Part shown: piece after piece, positions 1-7,610 of the stretch
How positions within the stretch are numbered: the first letter of the stretch is position 1
How the letters are laid out: each line of letters begins with the position of its first letter
NCBI GenBank assembly: GCA_947170005.1
Contig: CAMVRX010000003.1
Coordinates: 1 to 42,771 of the forward strand
DNA length: 42,771 bases
Direction: 5' to 3'
DNA from: an uncultured Elusimicrobium sp.
GTDB lineage: Bacteria; Elusimicrobiota; Elusimicrobia; Elusimicrobiales; Elusimicrobiaceae
The notes under the pieces: model-generated
Databases searched by the model: none
What the model saw: the letters and a program-made list of their open reading frames with translations, nothing else
What the model was told of the DNA's origin: nothing
Made by a program: the position numbers and the translations under genes

Positions 1-32
1 ATTGAAACTAAATCTGTACAAGGAGAAATGAC

Positions 33-578
33 ATGAAAAAAGAATTATTGAAAAATAAGAGGGACCCCCTCACCCGGCCTTCGGCCACCCTCTCCCTCCG
101 GGGGCGAGGTAAACAGCGGGCATTTACGCTAATAGAACTGCTAGTGGTGGTGCTGATTATTGGTATTTTGGCGGCGGTGGCGGTGCCGCAATACCAAAAA
201 GCAGTGGAAAAAAGTCGTGTGGCCGAAGCAGTATTGATGTTGAATAATTTTTATAAAGCCCATCAAGTATGTTTGCTTTCGTCTACTCGGGAGGATTGCA
301 TGGATTTCAATGTTTTAGATATTGAAATGCCGGGCGAAATTTTAACGGATGAATGCATAGATGCAAAATGTTTTAATACGAAAGATTGGCAATATGGTAT
401 AGATGGTGATTATATTTATGCGAACCGAGTTATCGGCGGTGATACGGACAAGAGTCCTTATTTTTTGCAATTAAATTATGATGGTCTTGAGGAGATTTTA
501 ACACGTAATATTCAATGTTTTGGAGTACAATGTTCCGTTGTATGTGGAGCTAACCCTTGTTACGTGCAACAAAATTAA
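33..578 (+). CDS. type IV pilin-like protein (prepilin, copy 1)
   Basis: This is a 181-aa class III prepilin. The hydrophobic N-terminal helix begins after KQRA at FTLIELLVVVLIIGILAAVAVPQYQKAVEKSR (about residues 31-62), with the +5 Glu of the methylation/assembly motif; the residue before Phe is Ala rather than the usual Gly. The mature domain is Cys-rich, which suggests disulfide loops. The leader peptide is unusually long because it contains an in-frame palindromic repeat translated as DPLTRPSATLSLRGRGK. The ATG follows AAGGAGAAA. The 32 bases before it (ATTGAAACTAAATC...) resemble the tail of the structured leaders in front of the other pilins, so a leader probably lies just outside the window. 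Pilin or pseudopilin (PilE/GspG-like) cannot be decided. Confidence 0.9.
   Translation: MKKELLKNKRDPLTRPSATLSLRGRGKQRAFTLIELLVVVLIIGILAAVAVPQYQKAVEKSRVAEAVLMLNNFYKAHQVCLLSSTREDCMDFNVLDIEMPGEILTDECIDAKCFNTKDWQYGIDGDYIYANRVIGGDTDKSPYFLQLNYDGLEEILTRNIQCFGVQCSVVCGANPCYVQQN
65..120 (+). repeat. palindrome-rich repeat inside prepilin leader peptide (copy A)
   Basis: This 56-nt GC-rich segment (CCCCCTCACCCGG... to ...AGGTAAACAGCGGG) is nearly identical to the reverse strand of 16748-16803, with about two or three differences. In both places it is read in the same frame inside a prepilin leader. It contains CGGCCTTCGGCC, which can form a hairpin. Its base composition is unlike the AT-rich codons on either side, which suggests insertion of a mobile palindromic repeat. 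Confidence 0.8.
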
Positions 579-596
579 ATACAGCGCAAAATAGTA

Positions 597-624
597 ACGG
601 GTGGCTTTTGACCACCCGTTTTTA
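597..624. terminator. intrinsic terminator after pilin 1, shared with alaS
   Basis: The inverted repeat ACGGGTGG / CCACCCGT with a short loop is followed by TTTTT on the plus strand. It lies between the convergent pilin and alaS genes. Confidence 0.8.
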
Positions 625-637
625 TAGGAATTTTTAC

Positions 638-3244
638 TTACGCTGCCAAAGTGCCCAACAACTTTTCCATGGGCTCTTTGGCTTCGCCGCCGCCTTGAGC
701 AAAATCGGGACGTCCGCCGGCACGGCCGTTTAAGCGGGTGGCTAATTCTTTGGCCACGGTTACGGCGTCCGTATTGGGCAGTTTGCCCGCCATTTTGACT
801 ACAAACGAGCGTTTGCCGTCGTGATCGCACGTAACGATGACCAATGCTTGTTTTTGCTTTTGCGCCAAGGTATCGGCGATGTTGCGCAGCTCTTTGGGTT
901 GGGCCTCGTCGGCTTTGCGCAAAATAACGGTTGTGCCGTTTTTCAAGGTGAAACTCATTTCATTTACGCCGCCCGCCGCTAAGGTTTTTTGGCGGAAGGT
1001 TTCGTAGTTGCGTTTGACTTCTTTGAGCTCGTCCATGATTGTGTTGACACGTGTAAACACGTCTTTAGCCGGAACGACTAAGCGCGCGGCCAGTGTTTCG
1101 GCCTGGCGGTTGACTTCCTTTAAATAGTCCAGCGCGGCCGGGCCGGCTACGCCTTCAATGCGGCGCACCCCGGCAGAGACGGAGCCTTCTTTAAGCACTA
1201 AAACGGTTATCACTTCGGCCGTGTTGGCTACATGGGTGCCCGCGCACAGTTCCAAGCTGTATTTGTCTTGCGGATGCTCAAAGCTGCCGCCCATGAGCAC
1301 AAAGCGGGCCGGGTCGGCATACGTCTCGCCCAGTAGCGTAACGGCGCCCAACTTTTCGGCATCGGCCAAGGGGCGGGTTTGACACGTAACGGGCAGCCCG
1401 TCTTGTGCGGCCTTATTGGCAATGGCCCAGGCTTTGTTTAGTTCATCTTGTGACGGCGTTTTGGAAAGTGTATAGTCAAAGCGGAAGCGCTCCGGCGATA
1501 CGTAAGAACCGCTTTGGTGCACGGTTGGCCCGAACACTTGGCGCAGCGCGGCGTTGATTAAGTGAATGGCGCTATGGTTGGCCCGGCAGCGTTTGCGCAA
1601 ATCGGCATCTACGCTTAGCGTAAGTAACTGGCCTTTTTTCAGCGTACCGTTTACTTGGTGTAAGAAAATTTTGCCCAACGGTTTTTGTACGTCCAGCACG
1701 CGGGCCAGCGGGTGGTTGCCGTCCAAAATAACGCCCTTGTCGCCAATTTGGCCGCCGGACTCGGCATAGAATGGCGTGGTGCTAAATACGGCAAACCCGT
1801 TACCGTTTAGACTATCCACTAATTCAAATTGTTCGTTAAGTAGGGCTAGCACTTCGCCTTGCGCGGTTAACGTATCGTACCCTACAAAGCGGGTGGCGGG
1901 CAAGGAGTTTTCCAACTTTTGCATGAGAATGACTTTGCCTTTACTAAATTCGTCGGCGTAGCTGCGGCTTTTTTCTTGCGCGGACTGTTTGGCTTGTTGG
2001 TAGCCTTTTTCGTCCTCGCTTACCCCTTCGGCTAATGCAATTTCGCGGGTGAGTTCCAGCGGGAAACCGTACGTTTCGTGCAAGTGGAAAGCATCTTCAC
2101 CGGAAATGGTTTTGGTGCCGCTGGCTAAGAGTTCCGCCAGTTTTTCTTCGCCGGTAACCAGGGTTTTCAAAAACGCTTTTTCTTCTTGTTTAAGCACGTC
2201 CTGAATGTGGGCGGCGTTTTTGTCAATTTCGGGGTATAAGCCCGCAAAAATTTGTTGCACCACGGGGACCAGGGTGTACAAGTACGGCTTATCGTTGCCC
2301 ATGAGTTTGGCGTAGCGCACCGCGCGGCGGATGAGGCGGCGCAAAATGTAGCCGCGGCCTTCGTTGGAAGGCAAAATCCCCTCGGCAATTAAAAAGCTGG
2401 AGCTGCGCGCATGGTCGGCAATGATGCGCAAGGCGGCTACTTCTTCGCGCGTTTTGCCTTCAATGTGTAAGTCTTTTTGGGCTTGCGCGGTCAGCGGAGT
2501 GAACAGGTCGGTTCCAAAGACGTTTTGAGCCCCTTGAATGGCCATGCACAAGCGCTCCAAGCCCATGCCGGTATCAATGTTGTTGTGCGGCAAGGCGGCC
2601 AAGGTGCCGTCTTCCTGGCGGTTGTAGCTTTCAAAAACGATATTCCAAATTTCTACGTAGCGCCCGCAGTCGCACGTAATGTCACAATGCGGGTTTTGGC
2701 AGCCTTTGTCGCCAAAGTCGTAATAAATTTCCGAACACGGGCCGCACGGACCGGTGGGGCCCATGGTCCAAAAGTTATCGGCTTCCCCTAGTTCAAAAAT
2801 GTGGTCCGCGGGGACGAACTGTTTCCAAATTTGGTAGGCTTCTTCGTCGCGCGGGGCAATACCGCCCTTGTAGATGCTGACGTAGAGCTTTTCGGCGGGC
2901 AAACCTAACACCTGGGTTAGATATTCCCATGCCCAGGCAATGGCTTCTTTTTTAAAATAATCGCCAAAGGAAAAATTACCCAACATTTCAAAAAAGGTTA
3001 AGTGCCGCTCGGTAAATCCCACACTGTCAATATCGGTGGTGCGTACGCATTTTTGGCAAGTGGCGGCGTTTTTAAGGGAATTATCAATGCCTAAAAAATT
3101 GGCTTTAAATTGCACCATCCCGGCGGAAGTAAAGAGCAAAGTCGGGTCCGAGTGCGGGATCAGCGAGCTGGACGGCAAGACCGGCAGCCCCTTGGACTTG
3201 AAAAAATTTAAGTATCCGTTGCGGATTTGTGTACTGGTTTTCAT
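638..3244 (-). CDS. alaS: alanine--tRNA ligase
   Basis: This cytoplasmic enzyme charges tRNA-Ala with alanine. The 868-aa length matches the bacterial family (E. coli about 876). The class II catalytic core is at the N-terminus (ending the opening block with TSAGMVQFKANFLG). The editing domain carries the two metal-binding pairs NHSAIH and CAGTH near the middle-to-C-terminal part. The C-Ala domain ends with GRAGGRPDFAQGGG. All hallmark segments are present, so it looks intact. It is convergent with pilin 1 and divergent from the small membrane protein gene, sharing an AT-rich promoter region near 3265-3290. Confidence 0.98.
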   Translation of the reverse strand: MKTSTQIRNGYLNFFKSKGLPVLPSSSLIPHSDPTLLFTSAGMVQFKANFLGIDNSLKNAATCQKCVRTTDIDSVGFTERHLTFFEMLGNFSFGDYFKKEAIAWAWEYLTQVLGLPAEKLYVSIYKGGIAPRDEEAYQIWKQFVPADHIFELGEADNFWTMGPTGPCGPCSEIYYDFGDKGCQNPHCDITCDCGRYVEIWNIVFESYNRQEDGTLAALPHNNIDTGMGLERLCMAIQGAQNVFGTDLFTPLTAQAQKDLHIEGKTREEVAALRIIADHARSSSFLIAEGILPSNEGRGYILRRLIRRAVRYAKLMGNDKPYLYTLVPVVQQIFAGLYPEIDKNAAHIQDVLKQEEKAFLKTLVTGEEKLAELLASGTKTISGEDAFHLHETYGFPLELTREIALAEGVSEDEKGYQQAKQSAQEKSRSYADEFSKGKVILMQKLENSLPATRFVGYDTLTAQGEVLALLNEQFELVDSLNGNGFAVFSTTPFYAESGGQIGDKGVILDGNHPLARVLDVQKPLGKIFLHQVNGTLKKGQLLTLSVDADLRKRCRANHSAIHLINAALRQVFGPTVHQSGSYVSPERFRFDYTLSKTPSQDELNKAWAIANKAAQDGLPVTCQTRPLADAEKLGAVTLLGETYADPARFVLMGGSFEHPQDKYSLELCAGTHVANTAEVITVLVLKEGSVSAGVRRIEGVAGPAALDYLKEVNRQAETLAARLVVPAKDVFTRVNTIMDELKEVKRNYETFRQKTLAAGGVNEMSFTLKNGTTVILRKADEAQPKELRNIADTLAQKQKQALVIVTCDHDGKRSFVVKMAGKLPNTDAVTVAKELATRLNGRAGGRPDFAQGGGEAKEPMEKLLGTLAA

Positions 3245-3260
3245 ATCAAAAATCTCACTT

Positions 3261-3290
3261 AAAAGGTATAATAGTAATTATACTATTTAT
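3261..3290. promoter_or_regulatory. divergent promoter region, alaS and 3323 operon
   Basis: TATAAT at 3267-3272 and TATACT at 3279-3284 read on the plus strand. TATAAT also reads on the minus strand at 3277-3282. The region is nearly symmetric and lies between alaS and the operon starting at 3323, so overlapping divergent promoters are likely. Confidence 0.55.
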
Positions 3291-3294
3291 GCGT

Positions 3295-3316
3295 GGGGCT
3301 GCGCAGCCCCGGAGGA
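3295..3316 (+). promoter_or_regulatory. 16-nt palindrome abutting the ribosome binding site
   Basis: The perfect palindrome GGGGCTGCGCAGCCCC ends directly against the Shine-Dalgarno sequence GGAGGA of the gene at 3323. In mRNA it could form a short stable hairpin next to the ribosome binding site. A regulatory role is only inferred. Confidence 0.4.
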
Positions 3317-3322
3317 GTAAAA

Positions 3323-3673
3323 ATGTACAAAATTTTAAGCTATTTGCTCATTTGTACGGGGCTGTTTATTATCTTTTTTGCCGTGCACGGGATGTACAGC
3401 GTGTTTATTGGCGGAGGGAGTGCCCCGGCTATTGTCAATTTTGCAGATTTAACTATTAAAACCCAGTTAGGCCCTATGTTGCTGCCCATGCAACAGGCTA
3501 ACCTGATTATCAATTTGTGTTTGTTTACGCTTTTTATGGGATTTTTGGTAATGGTGGGAAGCAAAGTAGCCGGCGTTGGCTGCCAAATTTTAAAGAACGA
3601 GCGGATTTACCAGGCGCTGCGCCAGCTGCAGTTGCAAGGGGGGACGCTGTCCCAGGGGCTCAAGCAACTATGA
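3323..3673 (+). CDS. small two-helix membrane protein, function unknown
   Basis: This 116-aa protein has two predicted membrane segments: residues about 4-25 (ILSYLLICTGLFIIFFAVHG) and about 62-85 (IINLCLFTLFMGFLVMVG). A polar C-terminal tail of about 25 residues follows. I chose ATG 3323 rather than the track start at 3293 because GGAGGAG lies 6 nt upstream. The stop overlaps the start of the kinase gene (ATGA), so the two are probably translationally coupled. I do not recognise the family. Confidence 0.75.
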   Translation: MYKILSYLLICTGLFIIFFAVHGMYSVFIGGGSAPAIVNFADLTIKTQLGPMLLPMQQANLIINLCLFTLFMGFLVMVGSKVAGVGCQILKNERIYQALRQLQLQGGTLSQGLKQL

Positions 3674-4545
3674 ACATGCGGTTTATTTTAAACCCGGTTA
3701 GCGGCAATAAGCCGCTGTTCCCGGAGGACGTTCGGGCCCATATTCAAGCGGATTTTCCTTCGGCCGAGCTGTGTATCACCCAGGGCCCCGGCCATGCCAC
3801 CCAACTGGCGCAAGAAGCGGCTGAGCAAAACTACCAAGCGGTGGTGGCAATTGGCGGGGACGGAACGATTAACGAAACGGCCAAAGGCCTGATAGACAGC
3901 CAAACGGCCTTGGGGATTATTCCGCACGGCAGCGGGAACGGTTTTGCGCGCGAACTGGGACTGATGGGCCCGTTGCCGCAAGTGTTGTCCAAATTGAAAG
4001 AGGCGGTTATCCAGCCGTGCGATGTAGGGTTTGCCAACGGGGAGCCTTTTTTAAATTTGGCCGGTGTGGGGTTTGAGGCCGCCGTGGCGTGGCAATTTAT
4101 GAACCAGGGCAAAGCTACCGGCAAACGTGGTATGGTGCCGTATTTTACCTTGGCGGCCCAGATGTTTTTTAAGTATCAACCGCCAGTGGTGCGTGTGGTA
4201 CTAAACGGCAAAGAACACCGCTGGGCACCGCTTACCTTGGTATTTGCCAACAACCGTCAGTACGGCAGCCACTTTATTATTGCGCCGCAGGCCGGGATTG
4301 CCGACGGACAGCTGGACATGGTGCTAGTACAAAACAAACCCAAGTGGCAGCTGGCCGCTGCGGTGCCGTTTTTCTTTATGGGGCAAAAGCCGCCTTTTGA
4401 CGTAACAGCCAGCGCCCGGGTGCAAAGTGCGGTCATAGAGTCCGAGCAGGATATTTTGTATCACATAGACGGCGAACCGCGCAAAACAGCCCGCCATTTG
4501 GAAATTACCCTAAGCCCGCGCGTGTTGCGCTTATTGGTACCTTAA
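3670..4545 (+). CDS. diacylglycerol/lipid kinase family protein (DagK/YegS-like)
   Basis: This 291-aa protein belongs to the diacylglycerol kinase catalytic family, which phosphorylates lipid alcohols such as diacylglycerol with ATP at the inner face of the membrane. The nucleotide-binding motif GGDGTINE is at about residues 60-67, followed by GIIPHGSGNGFARELG. The C-terminal beta domain holds ANNRQYGSHFIIAPQAGIADGQLD, typical of YegS/DgkB proteins. The track start at 3517 overlaps the upstream gene; the ATG in the ATGA overlap (MNMRFILNP) fits the family N-terminus. The exact lipid substrate cannot be told from sequence. Confidence 0.9.
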   Translation: MNMRFILNPVSGNKPLFPEDVRAHIQADFPSAELCITQGPGHATQLAQEAAEQNYQAVVAIGGDGTINETAKGLIDSQTALGIIPHGSGNGFARELGLMGPLPQVLSKLKEAVIQPCDVGFANGEPFLNLAGVGFEAAVAWQFMNQGKATGKRGMVPYFTLAAQMFFKYQPPVVRVVLNGKEHRWAPLTLVFANNRQYGSHFIIAPQAGIADGQLDMVLVQNKPKWQLAAAVPFFFMGQKPPFDVTASARVQSAVIESEQDILYHIDGEPRKTARHLEITLSPRVLRLLVP

Positions 4546-4546
4546 T

Positions 4547-5056
4547 ATGGCTTACAAACGTAAAACCTCTTCCCGCAGCCGGGGATATTCCAAAAAACAA
4601 GTGAAGTTTTGGGCTTCGCTGATTGGGGCTGTTATCTTGTACGTGATGCAGCAGCAAGGCAAGCCTGTTTCGCAAGATGAAAACACGCCGACTCCCGCGG
4701 CATTTGAAAACGTGTCTGTGGCCTCGGTTTACGACGGGGATACATTTAAAATCAATTTGAATTGCTCGCTAGCGGTGTATTGCGAAAAGGTACCCGTGCG
4801 CGTGCTGGGTGTGGATACGCCCGAAATCAAAGGCAAAACCGAGCGCGAGAAAAAATTGGCGCAACAGGCCAAAGCGTTTACCAAAGAGTTTTTGGCAAAG
4901 GGGCCCGTGTCGCTGTCCAACTGCGGGCGCGATAAGTATTTCCGCTTGCTGTGTGATGTAACCAACGGACAGGGAAAAAACTTAGCCCAAGAGCTTATTA
5001 AAGCCAAGTTGGGCTATAGTTATTACGGCGGGACGAAATCAAATAAGTTCCAATAA
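4547..5056 (+). CDS. membrane-anchored thermonuclease (SNase) domain protein
   Basis: This 169-aa protein has a basic N-terminus, one membrane segment (about residues 22-37) and a staphylococcal-nuclease-like domain. Visible family motifs are VYDGDTFKI, VRVLGVDTPEIKG (the Arg and Glu match the catalytic Arg35/Glu43 region) and GRDKYFRLLCDV (matching the Arg87 region, with Phe where DKYGR is usual). It starts 1 nt after the kinase stop, so it is probably in the same operon. The likely role is phosphodiester hydrolysis of nucleic acid outside the inner membrane, inferred from the family. Confidence 0.85.
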   Translation: MAYKRKTSSRSRGYSKKQVKFWASLIGAVILYVMQQQGKPVSQDENTPTPAAFENVSVASVYDGDTFKINLNCSLAVYCEKVPVRVLGVDTPEIKGKTEREKKLAQQAKAFTKEFLAKGPVSLSNCGRDKYFRLLCDVTNGQGKNLAQELIKAKLGYSYYGGTKSNKFQ

Positions 5057-5092
5057 ACGCAATAAATAAGCGGGATTGTGCGTTTTACTGTT

Positions 5093-5902
5093 ATGAAAAA
5101 ATTAGTATGCTTAGCTGTTTTATTGGGGGTGGCCGGGGCGCTGTTTGCACAATCTGCGGATAGTGTGGACGTGTTTGCCTATAATGCCAGCCAACTGGCG
5201 GCCCGGTTTAACGGGAAAACCCGCGACGACGTAGTTCGCGCGGCCAGTGCCGTGCCCGCTTACGAGGCGACGGTGACGGCTGCCAATGCGGTGCCGTATC
5301 ACGTGGTGCGTTACGGGAAACCTTCCCAAGACTACCGCGTTTTTGTGTTTAAGTCCAGCGGACAACAACCCCTGTTAGGGGTGGCGGATAACATGCCCAG
5401 CGTGCTGGCTTTGAATAAAAAATACCAGCTGACACTTGCATTGGCCAAGCAGGAATTTGCCCGCCGGATGCCGCAATCTTTTATGACGACGGTGCAAGAT
5501 GTGGCGCGCAGCGCAACGTACCGGGTCTATCAAAACGGGAACGAATTTTATTTGTTTGAAAACGGTTTGCTCACGCGCACTTTTACCAACGCGCAAGATT
5601 TTTCCGCCTTTATGGCGGCGATTACGGCTTCCAACTCGGCCGTGACGGCGCAACAAGCGCAACAACAAACCGTTTGGGAACAAGCCCAACAAGTCCCAAA
5701 CGCCGAAGATAACATCCCGCGCTATTATTATAACAGTTGGGGCGGAATTGTAGTGGGCGGGCCCGGCTACGGCTACCGCCGCCCGCACCGCCATACGCAC
5801 AAAAAGGAACCCGTGGCGCTGCAGCCGTTAACGCCCAGCGGGCCGCCCGCCGGAACGGTACTTATCCGGGATATCGACGGAAAATACATGAATTACAAAT
5901 AA
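5093..5902 (+). CDS. secreted protein, lineage-specific paralog family (member 1)
   Basis: This 269-aa protein has a Sec signal peptide (MKKLVCLAVLLGVAGALFAQ). The mature part carries SQLAARFNGKTRDDV, a VRYG...QDYRVFVF block, LLGVADN and YRVYQNGNEFYLFENGLL, all shared with the next gene (5954) and more weakly with 9097-10215. The C-terminus is Gln-rich, then Gly/Tyr/His-rich. I chose ATG 5093 because it gives a clean signal peptide; the track uses GTG 5078, and neither start has a strong ribosome binding site. Function unknown; probably periplasmic or surface. Confidence 0.75.
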   Translation: MKKLVCLAVLLGVAGALFAQSADSVDVFAYNASQLAARFNGKTRDDVVRAASAVPAYEATVTAANAVPYHVVRYGKPSQDYRVFVFKSSGQQPLLGVADNMPSVLALNKKYQLTLALAKQEFARRMPQSFMTTVQDVARSATYRVYQNGNEFYLFENGLLTRTFTNAQDFSAFMAAITASNSAVTAQQAQQQTVWEQAQQVPNAEDNIPRYYYNSWGGIVVGGPGYGYRRPHRHTHKKEPVALQPLTPSGPPAGTVLIRDIDGKYMNYK

Positions 5903-5953
5903 GGTTTTCCGTTCGGGTTGCAATAATTTTTGAGAGAAGGGGGTTATACCCTT

Positions 5954-6721
5954 ATGAAAAAACTATTACTAGCAGGCGTTTTGTTGTTTGCCCTGGGGGG
6001 CACGTTAAGCGCACAGGCTACGAAGCGTAACGTGGCTGTGCTGGCCTATACGGCTGACCAGTTGGCGGCCCAATTTGCGGGCAGCACCCGCAAAGAAGTG
6101 GTGGCCGCTATCAATACGGTACCCGCAGCCGAACAGGTATTGACCGCACAAGACGGTAAAGAATATATGCTCGTGCGCTACGGAGGCGCTCACCAGGATT
6201 ACCGCCAATTTCTCTTTGAGTTCAAATTGCCGCAAACCTTACTGGGCGTGGCGGACAACCCCGCCGGTATTGCGGCGTTTAATGAGAAATACGGCTTGTC
6301 CATTGCGGTAACGGCGCAAAATTTGGCCCGCAACGCAGGTGCCTTTTTAAGCACGGTGGCGGATGTGGCCAACGGGACCGAGTATCAAGTGTACCAAAAC
6401 GGCGACGAGTTTTTGCTCTTTCAAAACGGACAGTTGGTGCAAACGTTCTATAACGTCCAGGAATATCAGGCGTTTATGGCTACGTTGACGGCTTCCAACT
6501 CGGCCTATGCGGCCCAGCAAGCACAGGAGCAAACGGCCCTGGAGCAAGCCCGCTTAGCCCAACAAACAAGGCCCGTGTATCGGCGTTCGTACGTGGCCCC
6601 GATATTAGGTACGGCGTTGGTAGGAGGGTTGGTGTGGAGCTCTATTAACTGGCACCGCCATCACTACCGGCCGCATCACCACGGCCCGGCCCCGCGGCCG
6701 CCGCATCATCACCGTCGGTAA
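5954..6721 (+). CDS. secreted protein, lineage-specific paralog family (member 2)
   Basis: This 255-aa tandem paralog of the preceding gene has signal peptide MKKLLLAGVLLFALGGTLSAQ. It shares ADQLAAQFAGSTRKEV, LVRYGGAHQDYRQFLFEF, LLGVADNPAG and YQVYQNGDEFLLFQNGQL. The C-terminal end is a hydrophobic stretch followed by a His-rich tail (HRHHYRPHHHG), which could bind metal. The start at 5954 follows AAGGGGG; the track begins at a TTG codon upstream of the signal peptide. An intrinsic terminator lies just after it. Function unknown. Confidence 0.8.
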   Translation: MKKLLLAGVLLFALGGTLSAQATKRNVAVLAYTADQLAAQFAGSTRKEVVAAINTVPAAEQVLTAQDGKEYMLVRYGGAHQDYRQFLFEFKLPQTLLGVADNPAGIAAFNEKYGLSIAVTAQNLARNAGAFLSTVADVANGTEYQVYQNGDEFLLFQNGQLVQTFYNVQEYQAFMATLTASNSAYAAQQAQEQTALEQARLAQQTRPVYRRSYVAPILGTALVGGLVWSSINWHRHHYRPHHHGPAPRPPHHHRR

Positions 6722-6738
6722 GATAGGCTAAAAATTTT

Positions 6739-6771
6739 AAAAAGCGTACATTGTAAAGTGTACGCTTTTTT
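6739..6771 (+). terminator. intrinsic terminator after secreted paralog pair
   Basis: Stem AAAAAGCGTACA / TGTACGCTTTTTT with an 8-nt loop. Its T-run touches the promoter of the following pilin leader. Confidence 0.9.
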
Positions 6772-6786
6772 GTTATACTATCAGTA
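6772..6786 (+). promoter_or_regulatory. extended -10 promoter of pilin leader (copy 7 kb)
   Basis: TGT-TATACT (-10 at 6774-6779), then six bases ATCAGT, then ACAATTT. The predicted +1 is A6786, exactly where the leader's closing stem begins. The same geometry occurs at 32022 and 36859. I see no good -35. Confidence 0.65.
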
Positions 6787-7018
6787 CAATTTAATCTGTT
6801 TTTGGAACCGTACGAAGGTGCGGTGCTCTTGGAAAGTTTCCAAGTTCTATTCTAGACCGAAAATAGGCGTTTGAGGCACAGTATGATAAAGCTGATCCCT
6901 TTGTTGTACTGGGCCGAGTGTTTCCCGCTTGCGGGAAACCGCGGCTATGTCGCTTAGGCACTAGAATAGACTGAGCGTTGGTAGCCGTTTTTTGTTGGTT
7001 CCTCAAATGGATAAATTG
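6786..7018 (+). ncRNA. structured pilin leader RNA (PilL element) copy 1
   Basis: Predicted 5' leader or small RNA in front of the pilin at 7044. P1 pairs 6787-6809 with 6997-7018 (about 21 pairs, one bulge, one small internal loop). P2 is CCGTAC-GAAG-GTGCGG (6808-6823). P3 is CTTGGA/TTCCAAG (6828-6844). P4 pairs TCTATTCTAG (6846-6855) with CTAGAATAGA (6961-6970). P6 is an imperfect hairpin around 6875-6916, followed by GAGTGTTT. P7 is GTTTCCCGC/GCGGGAAAC. The terminator-like hairpin pairs CGGCTA and CGCTTAG (6942-6957) with CTGAGCG and TAGCCG (6971-6987) before TTTTTT. P5 (ATAG/CTAT) is weak here. The fold is hand-derived, supported by comparison with five other copies. Confidence 0.8.
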
Positions 7019-7043
7019 AAATAAAAATATGAGGAGACAACAA

Positions 7044-7556
7044 ATGAAAAAATGGAACAAACGGGGGTTTACCCTCATTGAGCTGTTAGTAGTGGTGTTA
7101 ATTATTGGTATTTTGGTGGCCGTCGCTGTGCCACAATACCAGGTGGCCGTGGAAAAAGCACGGGTCGCCCAAATGTTGCCCATGATGCGCCATATTTATG
7201 ATGCCTTGGCTTTGTATAAGCTGGAACATGGAAATTATTGGAACGAAGAGGACGACTTGCCCTCATGGGACGAATTGGGAATAGAACCTCCGTCTGGATT
7301 CTCACAGAACGCATATACAGAATTTTACAATGATACTTGGTATTGTTTCCCCAATGAAGAAAGGACCGGATATGTATATTGTAATTCCGAGCAGTCTTAT
7401 ACTATAAAAATGTGGCAACCGGACGATGCAGACAGTGTGTTGGCTGGGAAACGAGCCTGTATTGTAGGTGCGGCTGGCACTGTTGGGGAACGGGTATGCA
7501 AAGCACTGGGAAAGGAGATAGAAGACGACGATTACAGCGGGTATTACTTTTTTTAA
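7044..7556 (+). CDS. type IV pilin-like protein (copy 2, short leader)
   Basis: This 170-aa prepilin has a minimal leader MKKWNKRG before FTLIELLVVVLIIGILVAVAVPQYQVAVEKARV. It shows what an uninterrupted leader looks like in this family. The ATG at 7044 follows GAGGAG; the track start at 7029 lies within the ribosome binding site. The mature domain has aromatic and acidic residues and several Cys (WYCFPNEE, YVYCNSE, RACIVG, RVCKALG). It ends in an acidic stretch and YYFF. It lies directly downstream of a structured leader and is followed by a terminator. Confidence 0.92.
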   Translation: MKKWNKRGFTLIELLVVVLIIGILVAVAVPQYQVAVEKARVAQMLPMMRHIYDALALYKLEHGNYWNEEDDLPSWDELGIEPPSGFSQNAYTEFYNDTWYCFPNEERTGYVYCNSEQSYTIKMWQPDDADSVLAGKRACIVGAAGTVGERVCKALGKEIEDDDYSGYYFF

Positions 7557-7572
7557 GTGTACGGCATAACGT

Positions 7573-7604
7573 AAAAACCCCTAGAACAAGTTTCTAGGGG
7601 TTTT
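7573..7604. terminator. bidirectional intrinsic terminator
   Basis: AAAACCCCTAGAA / TTCTAGGGGTTTT lies between the convergent pilin and hydrogenase-like genes. Confidence 0.85.
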
Positions 7605-7610
7605 GCAGAT

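Noticed and set aside
498-830. Track ORF of 110 aa on the minus strand, and long shadows such as 9097-region plus-strand ORFs and 12652-13095.
   Set aside because: They run antisense within alaS, the secreted paralog or the efflux permease, have no ribosome binding site and give low-complexity products.
6786-7018. Reading the six pilin leader elements as a miniature inverted-repeat transposable element (terminal arms TCTGTTTTTGGA/TCCAAAAACAGA).
   Set aside because: Internal stems differ in sequence yet stay complementary in each copy, all six lie at the same place between a -10 box and a pilin ribosome binding site, and no target duplication is visible. Recently moved DNA copies would share sequence, not only pairing.
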